A stretch of DNA of 64,000 nt from CAVRIA01 sp963721115 (GTDB lineage Bacteria > Desulfobacterota > Binatia > HRBIN30 > CADEER01). Made by a program: the position numbers and the translations under genes. Shown here in pieces: positions 53,712 to 62,552 of the stretch. Each line of letters opens with the position of its first letter. Positions within the stretch are counted from its first letter, which is position 1. Under the pieces are notes generated by a model. The model saw nothing but the letters and a program-made list of their open reading frames with translations. It made no database searches and was not told the DNA's origin. The DNA is taken from the NCBI GenBank assembly GCA_963721115.1, contig CAVRIA010000010.1:186001-250000 (forward strand), written 5' to 3'.

Positions 53712-54554
53712 GTGAACGGGGCGGGCGCGATCCGCACCTGGTTCCGCCAGGTTCGAGCGCGCGACTGGGCTCACTTCCTGCCCCTCCCGCTCGCGACCTT
53801 CGAGCCGCACGCGGGAGCCGGCGCGTGGCTGGCGGCGGCGCGCGGCGTCGCCATCGCCTTCGCCATCCTCGCCTTCGGCTATCTGCTGAACTCGGTTTCG
53901 GACCGGAAGATGGACCTCGACGCGCGCAAGAACCCGTTCATCGTCGCGGGCGCGGGGGAACACCGCTACTCGCTGGTGGCGCTCGTCCTCGCCGTCCTGC
54001 TCCTGGCCGCCTTCAGCCCCTGGCCGGCACAGCTGGCGGCGCTGTCGTGCCTGACCATCGGATGGATCTACTCGATGGGCCCGCGCATCAAGTCCGTGCC
54101 GGTCGTCGGTACCCTGGCCAATCTCGGCAACTTCGGGCCCCTGCTGTTCGTAGGAATGCCGCACGCGTCGCTGCCGCCGCGCTTCGGCTGGGTCGCGCTC
54201 GCCTTCTGCGCGATCCTGCTGCAGAATCAACTGATTCACGAAGCCGGCGACGCCGTCGAGGATCGGGGCGGCGGCGTCCGCACGACCTGGCTGACGCTCG
54301 GGCCTCGTTGGACCTCCGCGGCGGCCGCCCTCCTCGGTCTCGCCGCGGCGGCAGCCGCGGCGGCGACCGTATCCACGCTCCAGCCGCCGCTCGTGGCGGC
54401 CGGCGTGGGCACGACTTTCGGCGTCGCGTTCCCGCTGCTGCTCGCCCGGCAGGGGCCGCAGTCGCCGCAGGCAGCACGTCTACGCCTCGTTCATCGATGG
54501 TTCGCCCTGCTCTTCGGCGCCGCGCTCTTCGCCGCCTGGCGCTGGGCGGTGTAG
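53712..54554 (+). CDS. UbiA-family prenyltransferase
   Basis: 280 residues from a GTG at 53712. About eight membrane helices. First acidic motif LLNSVSDRKMDLDARKNPF (the NDxxDxxxD box), second HEAGDAVEDRGGGVRT, and the conserved YSMGPRIKSVPVVGTLAN segment between. It transfers a prenyl group from a polyprenyl diphosphate at the membrane. The NSVSD...KNP form is nearest to UbiA members acting on sugar or polyol phosphates rather than to quinone enzymes, though this is uncertain. It is first in a plus-strand run UbiA - rSAM - methyltransferase with gaps of 62 and 29 bases. Confidence 0.87.
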   Translation: MNGAGAIRTWFRQVRARDWAHFLPLPLATFEPHAGAGAWLAAARGVAIAFAILAFGYLLNSVSDRKMDLDARKNPFIVAGAGEHRYSLVALVLAVLLLAAFSPWPAQLAALSCLTIGWIYSMGPRIKSVPVVGTLANLGNFGPLLFVGMPHASLPPRFGWVALAFCAILLQNQLIHEAGDAVEDRGGGVRTTWLTLGPRWTSAAAALLGLAAAAAAAATVSTLQPPLVAAGVGTTFGVAFPLLLARQGPQSPQAARLRLVHRWFALLFGAALFAAWRWAV

Positions 54555-54616
54555 CCCGGCTGCACGCCTACATTTGTCTTGACGAAGTGCAGACGATTGC
54601 CATACGACTACGACAC

Positions 54617-55672
54617 ATGCCTGTTCTCTCCTTTTCTTCGACGAGCCAGGGGATGACTGCGCCCGCGCCCACCGGTCGGGCCGCGCAGCAGATCGGTCCG
54701 GTGGTCCGTCTAGGGGTACGGCGTCTGTTGGGCCGCAAGAGCCCTTTCCAGATGACCCTCTCTCTGACCAACCGCTGCAATTTCCTGTGCAAGTACTGCA
54801 CGATTCCGCTCAAGAAGCGGGACGAGATGAGCACCGAGGAGTGGTTCCGGGCCATCGACGAGTTCCGCGCCGGAGGCATGGGACGCGTCAGCCTGATGGG
54901 GGGAGAGCCACTGGTTCGAGAGGACGTGGGAGAGATCATTCGCCACCTGAACGAGGTCGGCGTGCACGCGGCCATGAACACCAACGGGTGGTTCGTCGCC
55001 GAGCGCATCGAGGACATGTCGCATCTGGACCTCGTCTCGATGAGCCTCGACGGTCCGGAAGAGGTGCACGACCGCCAGCGCCGCAAGGGCTCCTACCGCC
55101 GGGTCATCGACGCCCTCGAGCGGCTGCACAGCCGCAACAGGCCGGTCGTCACGATGACCGTCGTCACCGCCACCGGGATCGACACGGTCCGGCACGTGCT
55201 CGAGGTCGCGAAGGACATGGGGCACCGCGCGTACTTCCAGCTGGTCCACGACGCCGAGGGCGACGTCGACCTCCCGGTGGCGCCGGAAATCCCCGCCGAA
55301 CGCGTTCAGGGGCTGACGGACGAGCTGATGAGCCTCAAGGCGCAGGGGTGGCCGGTCGGCAACTCGTTCTCGATCCTCAAGCGACAGAAGAAGGATCGGA
55401 ACATGGGCACGTGCGAGGACTGCTACGCCGGCCGTTACTACGGTTACGTGTTCAGCGACGGCACGGTCGCCCCGTGCGTGCTGACGCAGAAGCAGGTCCC
55501 CGCGGCGAACGGAAGGCAGCACGGCTTTCTGCGGGCGTTCCAGGAGATGGCGCTGCCGACGGGACCGGGCTGCGCGTGCGCGCCCACGCACGAGGTCAAT
55601 CAGATCCTCAACTTCGACATGGGCGCGTTGTTCGAGGCGCTGAACGCCGCCCTGCGCCCGGCCCGGCACTGA
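54617..55672 (+). CDS. Radical SAM protein with SPASM-like C-terminus
   Basis: 351 residues from the ATG at 54617. CNFLCKYCTIPLKKRDEM lies near residue 53, SLMGGEPLVREDV near 95, AAMNTNGWFV, VSMSLDGPEEVHDRQ. The C-terminal region has CEDCYAGRYYGYVFSDGTVAPC and GPGCACAPTHEVN, a shortened SPASM-like cysteine set. It lies between a UbiA prenyltransferase and a methyltransferase, so it may act on a prenylated lipid or a sugar attached to one. A lipid-related role like that of HpnH is possible, but its sequence is not clearly HpnH. Confidence 0.85.
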   Translation: MPVLSFSSTSQGMTAPAPTGRAAQQIGPVVRLGVRRLLGRKSPFQMTLSLTNRCNFLCKYCTIPLKKRDEMSTEEWFRAIDEFRAGGMGRVSLMGGEPLVREDVGEIIRHLNEVGVHAAMNTNGWFVAERIEDMSHLDLVSMSLDGPEEVHDRQRRKGSYRRVIDALERLHSRNRPVVTMTVVTATGIDTVRHVLEVAKDMGHRAYFQLVHDAEGDVDLPVAPEIPAERVQGLTDELMSLKAQGWPVGNSFSILKRQKKDRNMGTCEDCYAGRYYGYVFSDGTVAPCVLTQKQVPAANGRQHGFLRAFQEMALPTGPGCACAPTHEVNQILNFDMGALFEALNAALRPARH

Positions 55673-55701
55673 TCTCCGCCCGCCACGGCAGTTCCGGAAC
55701 G

Positions 55702-56553
55702 ATGGGCGCCGAGACGGGGATCGTCGACTACTACAACCAGACCCACCTCGGGTACCGGCTGTTCTGGGGGCTGAACCGAGCCTTTTCGATGCACTACGGG
55801 CTGCACGACGAGCAGCACCGCAGTCACGTCGACGCCGTGCGGAACCTGATCCGCTTCCTGGCCTCGACCGCGGAGATCACCGCCGAGGATCAGGTGCTGG
55901 ACGTCGGCTGCGGCTTCGGCGGCAGCTCCATCTGGCTGGCGCAGAACGTCGGCTGTCGGGTGACCGGCATCGACATCAACCCGCGCGAGATCGAGTCGGC
56001 GCGCCGGCAGGCGAAGAAGAGCGGCGTCGATCATCTCGTCCGTTTCATCGAGATGGACTACCGGGAGATGGGGCGCCTCGAAGCCGCGGCTTTCAGCGTG
56101 CTGTGGCAGATCGAGACGCTGATCTACGCCGACCGGCGGAAGTTCATCGCCGACGCGCACCGCGTGCTCCGCGACGGTGGCCGCATCGCCATCGCCGACT
56201 ACTTCTCGCGCCCCGGCGCGATGGACCCGGCCGACCAGCGGATCCTCGACCGCTGGGTCCGGGGCTGGGCCGGAATCGACCTGGTCACGCCCGACGAGTT
56301 CGCCGCCTGTCTGGCCGAGTCCGGCTTCGAGAAGGTCCGCTTCCGGGACGAGAGCGCCGGGGTGCTGCCCTCCGCGCGCCGGATGAGCCGGGTCTGCCGC
56401 CTGACGGCGCCTCTCGGCCGGGCGCTCGAAACCGTCGGGCTCAGGAGTCGGCTGCAGACGGACAACAGCATCGGGGCCGTTCTCCAGTACGACGCCCTGC
56501 GACGCGGCCTGTGGATCTACGGCATCGTGTCGGCCGAGAAGCGCGCCGCCTGA
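55702..56553 (+). CDS. Class I SAM-dependent methyltransferase, sterol/tocopherol C-methyltransferase-like
   Basis: 283 residues from the ATG at 55702. VDYYNQTHLGYRLFWGLN and FSMHYGLHDE at the N-terminus, then VLDVGCGFGGSSIWLAQN (SAM loop), VTGIDINPREIESARRQ and LREGG-like VLRDGGRIAIADYF. This order is that of sterol C24- and gamma-tocopherol-type small-molecule methyltransferases. It follows the rSAM gene with a 29-base gap and ends six bases from the convergent cupin gene. In context it may methylate a prenyl-derived lipid made by the UbiA/rSAM pair; the substrate is inferred only from the neighbours. Confidence 0.87.
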   Translation: MGAETGIVDYYNQTHLGYRLFWGLNRAFSMHYGLHDEQHRSHVDAVRNLIRFLASTAEITAEDQVLDVGCGFGGSSIWLAQNVGCRVTGIDINPREIESARRQAKKSGVDHLVRFIEMDYREMGRLEAAAFSVLWQIETLIYADRRKFIADAHRVLRDGGRIAIADYFSRPGAMDPADQRILDRWVRGWAGIDLVTPDEFAACLAESGFEKVRFRDESAGVLPSARRMSRVCRLTAPLGRALETVGLRSRLQTDNSIGAVLQYDALRRGLWIYGIVSAEKRAA

Positions 56554-56559
56554 GGCGAA

Positions 56560-57339
56560 TCAGAGCCGCAGCTCGCGCGCCCGCATGAACAGCTCGGCCG
56601 CCTTCACGACGCCCAGCATGGCGCCGCGCGCCCACCACTGGTTGACCGCCACGCAGGTCTCCACCGAGTCCGCCTGGTGCCACCACAGGCTCGGTATGTA
56701 CAGGAGATCGCCCGCGTCGAGCTCCGCCACCCTCAGCGGCGCATCCCGGAAGCGGGGGTAGCGCGCCAGATCCGGCGCCCCCGCGTCGACGGGGCTGAAG
56801 TTGGGAACGCCGGAGAGGAAGGAGTGGCGGTGCACCATCCGCGTCCGCCGGCGGTCGAGCAGGATGAATCTCTTTCGGCCGAAGACCTGCGCGTAGAGGT
56901 TCTCGGGTAGGTCGCGGTGCAGGAGGCCCCTGGTGCCGGGCCCGTCGAGGAAGAATTTCGAGCGAAACCATTGAACCTCGCGGCAGTAGCGGGGGCGGAT
57001 GACGTCTTCGAAGAGCTCCGGCAGGACTTCTTGGACGCGGAGCACGACGTGCAGATCGACCGGGCCGCCCGCCGCGAGAAGGTCTACGTAGTCCGCCAGG
57101 CGTATCGTCTCGTAGTTCAGGCCGCCCCGCTGATCGTAGAGCTGGCCGTTTTGGGTCCGCACGGCGGTCACCTGGCGGTCCCCGAACCGCTCCTTGAAGT
57201 ACGCCGGCCTCCACAGCTTCATCGCCGGCCAGTCGTCGATCGCCCCCCGCAAGATGACCGGGCGCGACCGCCCGACGTAGTCCTTCTCGAACTCCTCCGG
57301 AGACGGAGGCGCGATGCGGTCGATCGGCGTCATTTCCAT
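56560..57339 (-). CDS. Cupin-8/JmjC-like 2-oxoglutarate dioxygenase
   Basis: 259 residues. SRPVILRGAIDDWPAMKLW opens the family. LLHRDLPENLYAQVFGRKRFIL carries the HxD metal ligands near 137 and the usual NxxxxxxGxKxF region. GDLLYIPSLWWHQADSVETC carries the second His near 226, and CVAVNQWW closes the barrel. Cupin_8 proteins hydroxylate Asn, Asp, Arg or other residues, or small molecules, using Fe(II) and 2-oxoglutarate. This is a second dioxygenase, unrelated in sequence to the one at 28.5 kb. It is convergent with the methyltransferase gene. Confidence 0.87.
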   Translation of the reverse strand: MEMTPIDRIAPPSPEEFEKDYVGRSRPVILRGAIDDWPAMKLWRPAYFKERFGDRQVTAVRTQNGQLYDQRGGLNYETIRLADYVDLLAAGGPVDLHVVLRVQEVLPELFEDVIRPRYCREVQWFRSKFFLDGPGTRGLLHRDLPENLYAQVFGRKRFILLDRRRTRMVHRHSFLSGVPNFSPVDAGAPDLARYPRFRDAPLRVAELDAGDLLYIPSLWWHQADSVETCVAVNQWWARGAMLGVVKAAELFMRARELRL

Positions 57340-57404
57340 GAAACCCGGTCATGCTTCCACGAAACGACGAATGTGTCCACGACATCCGAGCAGCGTGCCG
57401 AAGC

Positions 57405-57542
57405 CTAGAAGCCCGTTGAAAAAGCCCGGACGCCCTTCGACAAGCTCAGGACGAGCGGAAAAAGTCGTTGTGAATCAAGGAGGGGATCCGCTCATGCTGA
57501 GCTTGTCGAAGCATGGGGTGGGGTTTTTCAATGGGCTGCTAG
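57405..57542. repeat. CTTCGACAAGCTCAG palindromic MITE-like element
   Basis: The outer ends CTAGAAGCCCGTTGAAAAAGCCC and GGGTTTTTCAATGGGCTGCTAG are inverted. Inside, CTTCGACAAGCTCAGGACGAGCGG and CCGCTCATGCTGAGCTTGTCGAAG are inverted again. The whole 138 bases fold on themselves. This element type is dispersed in many proteobacterial genomes. It fills about a third of the 436-base gap 57340-57775. The rest holds only a weak promoter candidate. Confidence 0.8.
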
Positions 57543-57652
57543 GATCCGCGGGTCGAAGGCCGCATCGATGGGCGGCGGAGGCCACCGAGGACGACCTCAC
57601 CGGCACGTCGGTCGCTTGCGCCCGGCACGCCGGTGCCTCGACAAATAATTCG

Positions 57653-57681
57653 TTGACACAGATTTGTCATGCATGAAATAG
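57653..57681 (+). promoter_or_regulatory. Candidate promoter for the cobalamin-type radical SAM gene
   Basis: TTGACA, a 17-base spacer, then AAATAG. The -35 is a perfect match and the -10 is poor. The area is distinctly AT-rich for this window and lies about 95 bases before the ATG at 57776. Confidence 0.3.
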
Positions 57682-57775
57682 ATTGCACCTGTCTCGTCTT
57701 GATGTTTTGACTCGCCGGCAATTGGATGATTCGTGGCGGGCGCCAAGGACGCCCGGTGCTGCACGAGGAGTCGCT

Positions 57776-59467
57776 ATGAAAGTCACTCTGGTGCAACCGC
57801 CCATGATTCTGAGCAACGTGAAGCACCAGCTTCTCGTGCAGCCGCCGCTGGGCATGGCGTACGTGGGCGCGTGTCTTCGCGAAGCGGGGCACACGGTGCG
57901 CGTCGTCGACGGCGTCGGTGAAGGAATCGGTCGCCTCTCGCCCTTCCGCGGCGCGCATCGCGTCTTCGGTTTGACCATTGACGAGATCGTCGATCGGATC
58001 GAGGCGGACACCGACGTCATCGGCGTCGGCATCATGTTCTCGAACTTCTGGCCGGTCGCCAAGGCGCTGATTCGTTCGCTGCGCGCCCGCTTCCCGCGCG
58101 CCGCGATCGTCTGTGGCGGCGAGCACGTGACGGCGCTGCCGCGCTTCGTGCTGGAAGACGCGCCTGTCGACTACGCCGTTATCGGAGAAGGGGAGGAGAC
58201 TGCTCTCGAGCTGGTGGCGTGCCTCGCGGGGACACCGGACAGCCGGCCGTTGGAAGCGATCGCCGGCCTCGCCTACCGGTCGGCGGACGGGTCGATCGCG
58301 ACCACGCCGCGCCGCCAACGCCGCAGAGGCCTGGACCGGATTCCGTGGCCGGCATGGGATCTCTTTCCACTCGATCGGTATCTCGACGCGCGTCTGTTCT
58401 CCGGCATGCCGTCCGAGTCTAGCCAGCGACCCATGATCATCACCGCGACGCGCGGCTGCCCGTACACGTGCAAGTTCTGCTCGAACGAGCAGATGTGGGG
58501 CATCAACTACTTCATGCGCGATCCGAAGGACGTGGTCGACGAGATGGAGTTCTACGGGCGCGAGTACGGGGCGACGGACTTCCACTTCCAGGATCTCACC
58601 CTGGTCGTGAACGGCCGCTGGGTGCATCGGCTGTGCGACGAAATCATCGCGCGCAACCTCGGCATCACCTGGAAGACGATCTCCGGAACGCGCAGCGAGG
58701 CGCTGGACCGGGATCTACTGGTCAAGATGTCTCGTTCCGGCTGCGACGATCTGGTCCTGGCCCCCGAGTCGGGCTCGCCCGAGATCGGGCGCATCACTCG
58801 CAAGCGAGTGAAGCTCGAGAAGATTCTGTCGGTGGCGCGCCTCGCGAGCCGTCTCCCTTCGCCGATGCGAGTCGCCGGCTTGATGATCATCGGCTACCCG
58901 GAGGAGCGGCTGCAGGATGTGCTCCGGACCTACGCCTACGTCGCGCGGATGGCGCGCGCGGGGTTCTCGACCGTGCACTTTCACAAGTTCGCCGCCTATC
59001 CGGGATGCGAATACCACGACATCGCCGCTCGCGAGGGCCGCATCGTGCACGACGACGAGTATTTCCTCGGCCTGGAGAACACCTTCCCCTTCAACGAGTT
59101 CTCCTGGCACCCGCGCTGGAGCGGCAGATTCATCGCCGCCCTGATCATGCTCGCGCACTGCGTCTTCTACGGGACGTACTACCTGAGCAGGCCGCTGCAG
59201 ATCGCGCAGGCGGCTTGGCGCGTTCTGACGCGGCGACCGCGCACGCGGTTCGAACGCTACTTCGCACTCCGCCTCTGGGGGCCGGCGGCGACGCGGTGGT
59301 CGGGGGCCGCGCGCGACGCCCCGCTCCTTCGGGTACCGGCGAGCGGGCGAGCCGCGTCGCCGCCGGGCGGGCCCGCTCGGCGGCTTGATCGGCAGGGCGG
59401 GGCCGGCTATGAGGCGGTCGACATGCCTCCCCGCCACCCCTTCACGCTCGAGCAACAGACGCGGTAG
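57776..59467 (+). CDS. Cobalamin-binding-type (class B) radical SAM protein
   Basis: 563 residues with a strong Shine-Dalgarno (GAGGAG). The N-terminal ~150 residues are a B12-binding-like Rossmann domain (VTLVQPPMILSN, PPLGMAYVGACLREAGH, IVCGGEHVTALP, YAVIGEGEETALEL). ATRGCPYTCKFCSNEQMW lies near 225, DFHFQDLTLVVNGRW follows, and the order VLAPESGSPEIGRI, IGYPEERLQDVLRT is typical of BchE/HpnJ-like class B enzymes. The C-terminal extension has a hydrophobic patch (FIAALIMLAHCVFYGTYYL) that may touch the membrane, as seen in lipid-modifying members. Members methylate or cyclise unactivated carbons. It stands alone between a MITE-like repeat and a GT-C gene. Confidence 0.88.
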   Translation: MKVTLVQPPMILSNVKHQLLVQPPLGMAYVGACLREAGHTVRVVDGVGEGIGRLSPFRGAHRVFGLTIDEIVDRIEADTDVIGVGIMFSNFWPVAKALIRSLRARFPRAAIVCGGEHVTALPRFVLEDAPVDYAVIGEGEETALELVACLAGTPDSRPLEAIAGLAYRSADGSIATTPRRQRRRGLDRIPWPAWDLFPLDRYLDARLFSGMPSESSQRPMIITATRGCPYTCKFCSNEQMWGINYFMRDPKDVVDEMEFYGREYGATDFHFQDLTLVVNGRWVHRLCDEIIARNLGITWKTISGTRSEALDRDLLVKMSRSGCDDLVLAPESGSPEIGRITRKRVKLEKILSVARLASRLPSPMRVAGLMIIGYPEERLQDVLRTYAYVARMARAGFSTVHFHKFAAYPGCEYHDIAAREGRIVHDDEYFLGLENTFPFNEFSWHPRWSGRFIAALIMLAHCVFYGTYYLSRPLQIAQAAWRVLTRRPRTRFERYFALRLWGPAATRWSGAARDAPLLRVPASGRAASPPGGPARRLDRQGGAGYEAVDMPPRHPFTLEQQTR

Positions 59468-59488
59468 ACGCTGACTCCCGGAAGGAAG

Positions 59489-61340
59489 ATGCACGGCGCC
59501 GGCGCCGCCGAAGGCCGCAGGCCGTCTCTCGGCCCTGCCGGCAGTAGACACGCCCCGGGCGCGGACGGCGGCGCGCCTGGCGGCCGACTTCAGCGGTTTC
59601 GCGGCGCTCCTCTTCGTGGCACGGTTCGTCCTTCGCGCACACCTCGTGGTGCATACGGAGGAGATGTGCCACATCGGCAGCATCGCCGTCGACGTGCTCG
59701 CGCACGGGATTCGTTTCCCCCTCCTGGTATACGCACCGGTCGAGTACAACAACGGCTCGTTCTTCAGCGGCCTGCTCACCGCAGTCTCCTTCTCTGTTCT
59801 CGGCCGCAACGTCCTGACGCTGAAGCTGCTCACGTTTCTGGTCTCGATCGCCGGCGCCGTCGCGACGCTGTGGCTCCTGCGCGGCTGCCTGCGACGAGCT
59901 CGGGGTGACCAGTCGCTGGGCACGCGCGGCGGCAACCACCGCCCTGGTGATCGCCATCGCCCTGGCGCCTCGTCTGGTGACGGCGGAATCCCTCTCCACG
60001 ATCGGCTTCGCCAGCCCCGCTGAAAGCGCCCCGATCAACACCATTCTCCTCGCCCTGTTCGCGGCTCGCCTCCACAGCCCGGTCGACGGCGCGCACCGCG
60101 GCCTTCTGGACGCTGGTGGGCTTCGCGCTCTACCTGAGCAAGGCAACCGCCCTCGTGATTCCGGTGCTCGGCGCGGCCGAGATTGCGCTCGCCTGGCCGT
60201 CGTTCGGGCGCCTGGCCGCGGTCTTCTGCGGCCTCCTTCTCGGCGAGCTCCCGGAGTTGCCGCTGTTCGCGCAGCGGCACGTCACCGGTTGGGGACCCAT
60301 CGCGGCCACGGCGGAGCGCAACGTGCGCGCCTTCCCGCGCGCCTTCTTCGACAGCGTCCTGACCGTCGCCGACCACCGGATCGAGCTGGTCGCGGTGTGG
60401 GCGCTCGCCATCGGCGCCGGGACGATGCTGCTGGTTCGAGCGGCGCGGCGCCATCGGCGCGGCGGCGCATCCGAAGGGGGCCGTCTTCCGCGCGGCGCGG
60501 CACCCCCCGTCACGCTCGCCATCGTGGTCGGCGTCAGCCTCCTCCACCTCGCGGCGCTGATGGTGATGGCCGAGGGCGGTGTGGACGGGTACACGATCTA
60601 CGGCTATCCGACCCTCGTCGTGCTCCTCGCCGTGCTGGTCGCGTCGCTGTGCGCGGCGGCAGCCCGCTGGGGTGAGGGGTACGCGGCTCTGGTCGGCGCC
60701 GCGGCGGTCGCCGCGACGTTCGTTCTGTACCGCCCCTCTGCCGTGACGTGGCAGCTCGGGACGGTCGCGGCACTGTGGCACAACCGCGCCGGTGCCGCGT
60801 GCTCCTGGCACCTCGCCGAGGGCTTCCTGCGGGAGTACGACTACGGGCTGGCGCCGCCGGGTCGGACGCGCGAGCAGCACGCGATCGAGCGCTGCCGCTC
60901 GCTTTCCGAGCGCGACCTGGTCCTCGACTGCATCGGCGGCATCGCCCGCGAGCGGCACGTTCGTCACCGAGGCGGCCTGCAGGGCGAGCCGCCCGCCGGG
61001 CTCGATGCGACGGAGCGCAGGGCCTACGCATACTACTGGGGTATCCACCGCGCTGGAGACACGACTCCGTGCGGAGAGTTCGACGATCCCGACCTCAGGG
61101 CGGAGTGCGTCACGGGGACCGAGATGGAATGTCTCCAGTTCGCAGACATCAACACGCGCTTCTTCGCCGGCCGCTTCCTCGGCAAGCCACGCTGTGCCGG
61201 TCGCGGCACCACCGATGGACGGATACTGGGCGGCGCTGCGCTCCGACCTGCTCTCCCGGCCGCCCGGGACCGGCCCCTACCTGGCGCGCACGATCGCCGA
61301 TCTTTCGGCCTGCAAACCGGTGCTCGATGCCTGTTACTGA
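59489..61340 (+). CDS. GT-C-like membrane protein, frame-broken paralogue of the gene at 62553
   Basis: Comparison with 62553 onward shows one protein spread over successive frames. SGFAALLFVARFVLR and EYNNGSFFSGLLTAVSFS come first, then GVTSRWARAAATTALVIAIA after about 59900, then TAAFWTLVGFALYLSK after about 60095, then PPMDGYWAALRSDLL after about 61205. An earlier change near 59500-59560 is needed to reach the ATG at 59489. Each change is +1. The loop HTEEMCHIGS and the EYxNGSFFSG segment are those of GT-C/GT39-like proteins. The soluble C-terminus is Cys-containing (CSWHLAEGFLRE, ERCRSLSERDLVLDCIGG). It is either a pseudogene or several insertions in the assembly. Confidence 0.65.
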
Positions 61341-61491
61341 CGGGGGCGGCATCTCGCGCTCGCCGAGCCGTCGCCCGGGCCGGCGGTTTTCGCACTGGAA
61401 TTGCCCCGGCCGCTGCGTCAGACTCACGGAGATGTTCCCATTTCCTCCGGACCCGGCCGGCGTCGACGCAGGCCGGCGCCGCGGCGCCGCG

Positions 61492-62482
61492 ATGTCCCGC
61501 ATGACCTCCGATTCCCTCGCCGCCAGCCCGCGCCGCGGCAGACGCAGAAGGCCCGGATCGGGAGCGCGGGAGGAAGCCGGCTCGCTCCGCCTTCAGCGTC
61601 GTTCTGCCCGCCTTCGACGAGGAACAGGGCCTGCGCGCCACCCTGGAGACTTTGCGGGGCGTCCTCAACCGCTGCGACCGGACCTACGAGATCATCGTGG
61701 TCGACGACGGCTCCACCGACGCGACACCTCGCATCCTGGCCACGTGCGCCGACGTGCGGGTGGTGCGTCACGGCGAGAATCGCGGCTACGGGGCCGCCCT
61801 GAAGGCGGGGATCCGGGTGGCGCGGCACCCACTGGTGGTCGTGATGGACGCCGACGGCACCTACTCGCCCAACGTGATCCCGTCCCTGGTCGATCGCTGC
61901 GAGAGCGCCGACATGGTCGTGGGAGCGCGCGTCGGTCCGAACGTTCAGCCGACGCCGGTGCGCAGCGTCGCCAAGTGGTGTTTTCGTCAGTTCGCCCAGT
62001 GGATCACCAGCACGGCCATCCCGGACCTCAACAGCGGCCTGCGCGTCTTCCGCCGCGGCATCACGGAGAACTTCGCGGCCTTGCTCCCGGACGGCTTCAG
62101 CTTCACCACCACGATCACCGTCGCGTCGCTCCTCGAGCAGCGCGTCGTCTTCTTCCAACCCGTCGACTACCTGCCGCGCATCGGCCGGAGCAAGATCCGT
62201 CCGATCCGCGACACGGCCCGAATCGCGCGCCAGCTCCTGCGGCTCGGCGTGCGACTGGCGCCCCTCCGGACCTCGCTTGCGGTGGCGCTGCCCCTGATCG
62301 CCGTGGGCGCGTCGTCGGCCTTCTATGACCTGCTCCGGCAGGGGCTCACCTCCGGCGACGCGGCGTGGCTGGCGAGCGGCGTCCTCGCCCTGGGAGCCGG
62401 GGTCGGAGCGGAGCAGCGGGTGCGGCGGCGGCGGCGCGGGTACACCGCCGTCGGGGATTTCGTCCCCTCGCGCGAATCGTGA
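61492..62482 (+). CDS. GT2 glycosyltransferase, DPM1/GtrB-like (frame change near 61550)
   Basis: About 330 codons. AFSVVLPAFDEEQGLRATLE, EIIVVDDGSTDATPRIL, LVVVMDADGTYSPN (DxD), DMVVGARVG and DLNSGLRVFRRG are the polyprenyl-phosphate glycosyltransferase motifs. Two C-terminal membrane segments follow (LAVALPLIAVGASSAFYDLL, LASGVLALGAGVGA), as in GtrB-type proteins. The glycosyltransferase frame has no usable start after its upstream stop at 61504. The ATG at 61492 or 61501 connects only through a +1 change between 61505 and 61590. It lies between two GT-C paralogues, so it likely makes their lipid-linked sugar donor. Confidence 0.8.
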
Positions 62483-62552
62483 CGATCGTGCGCACGCCAC
62501 GCACTGCGGACGCCGATCTGCGTCCGTCGCCGGCCTCAGCGGGCGGAGAGCG

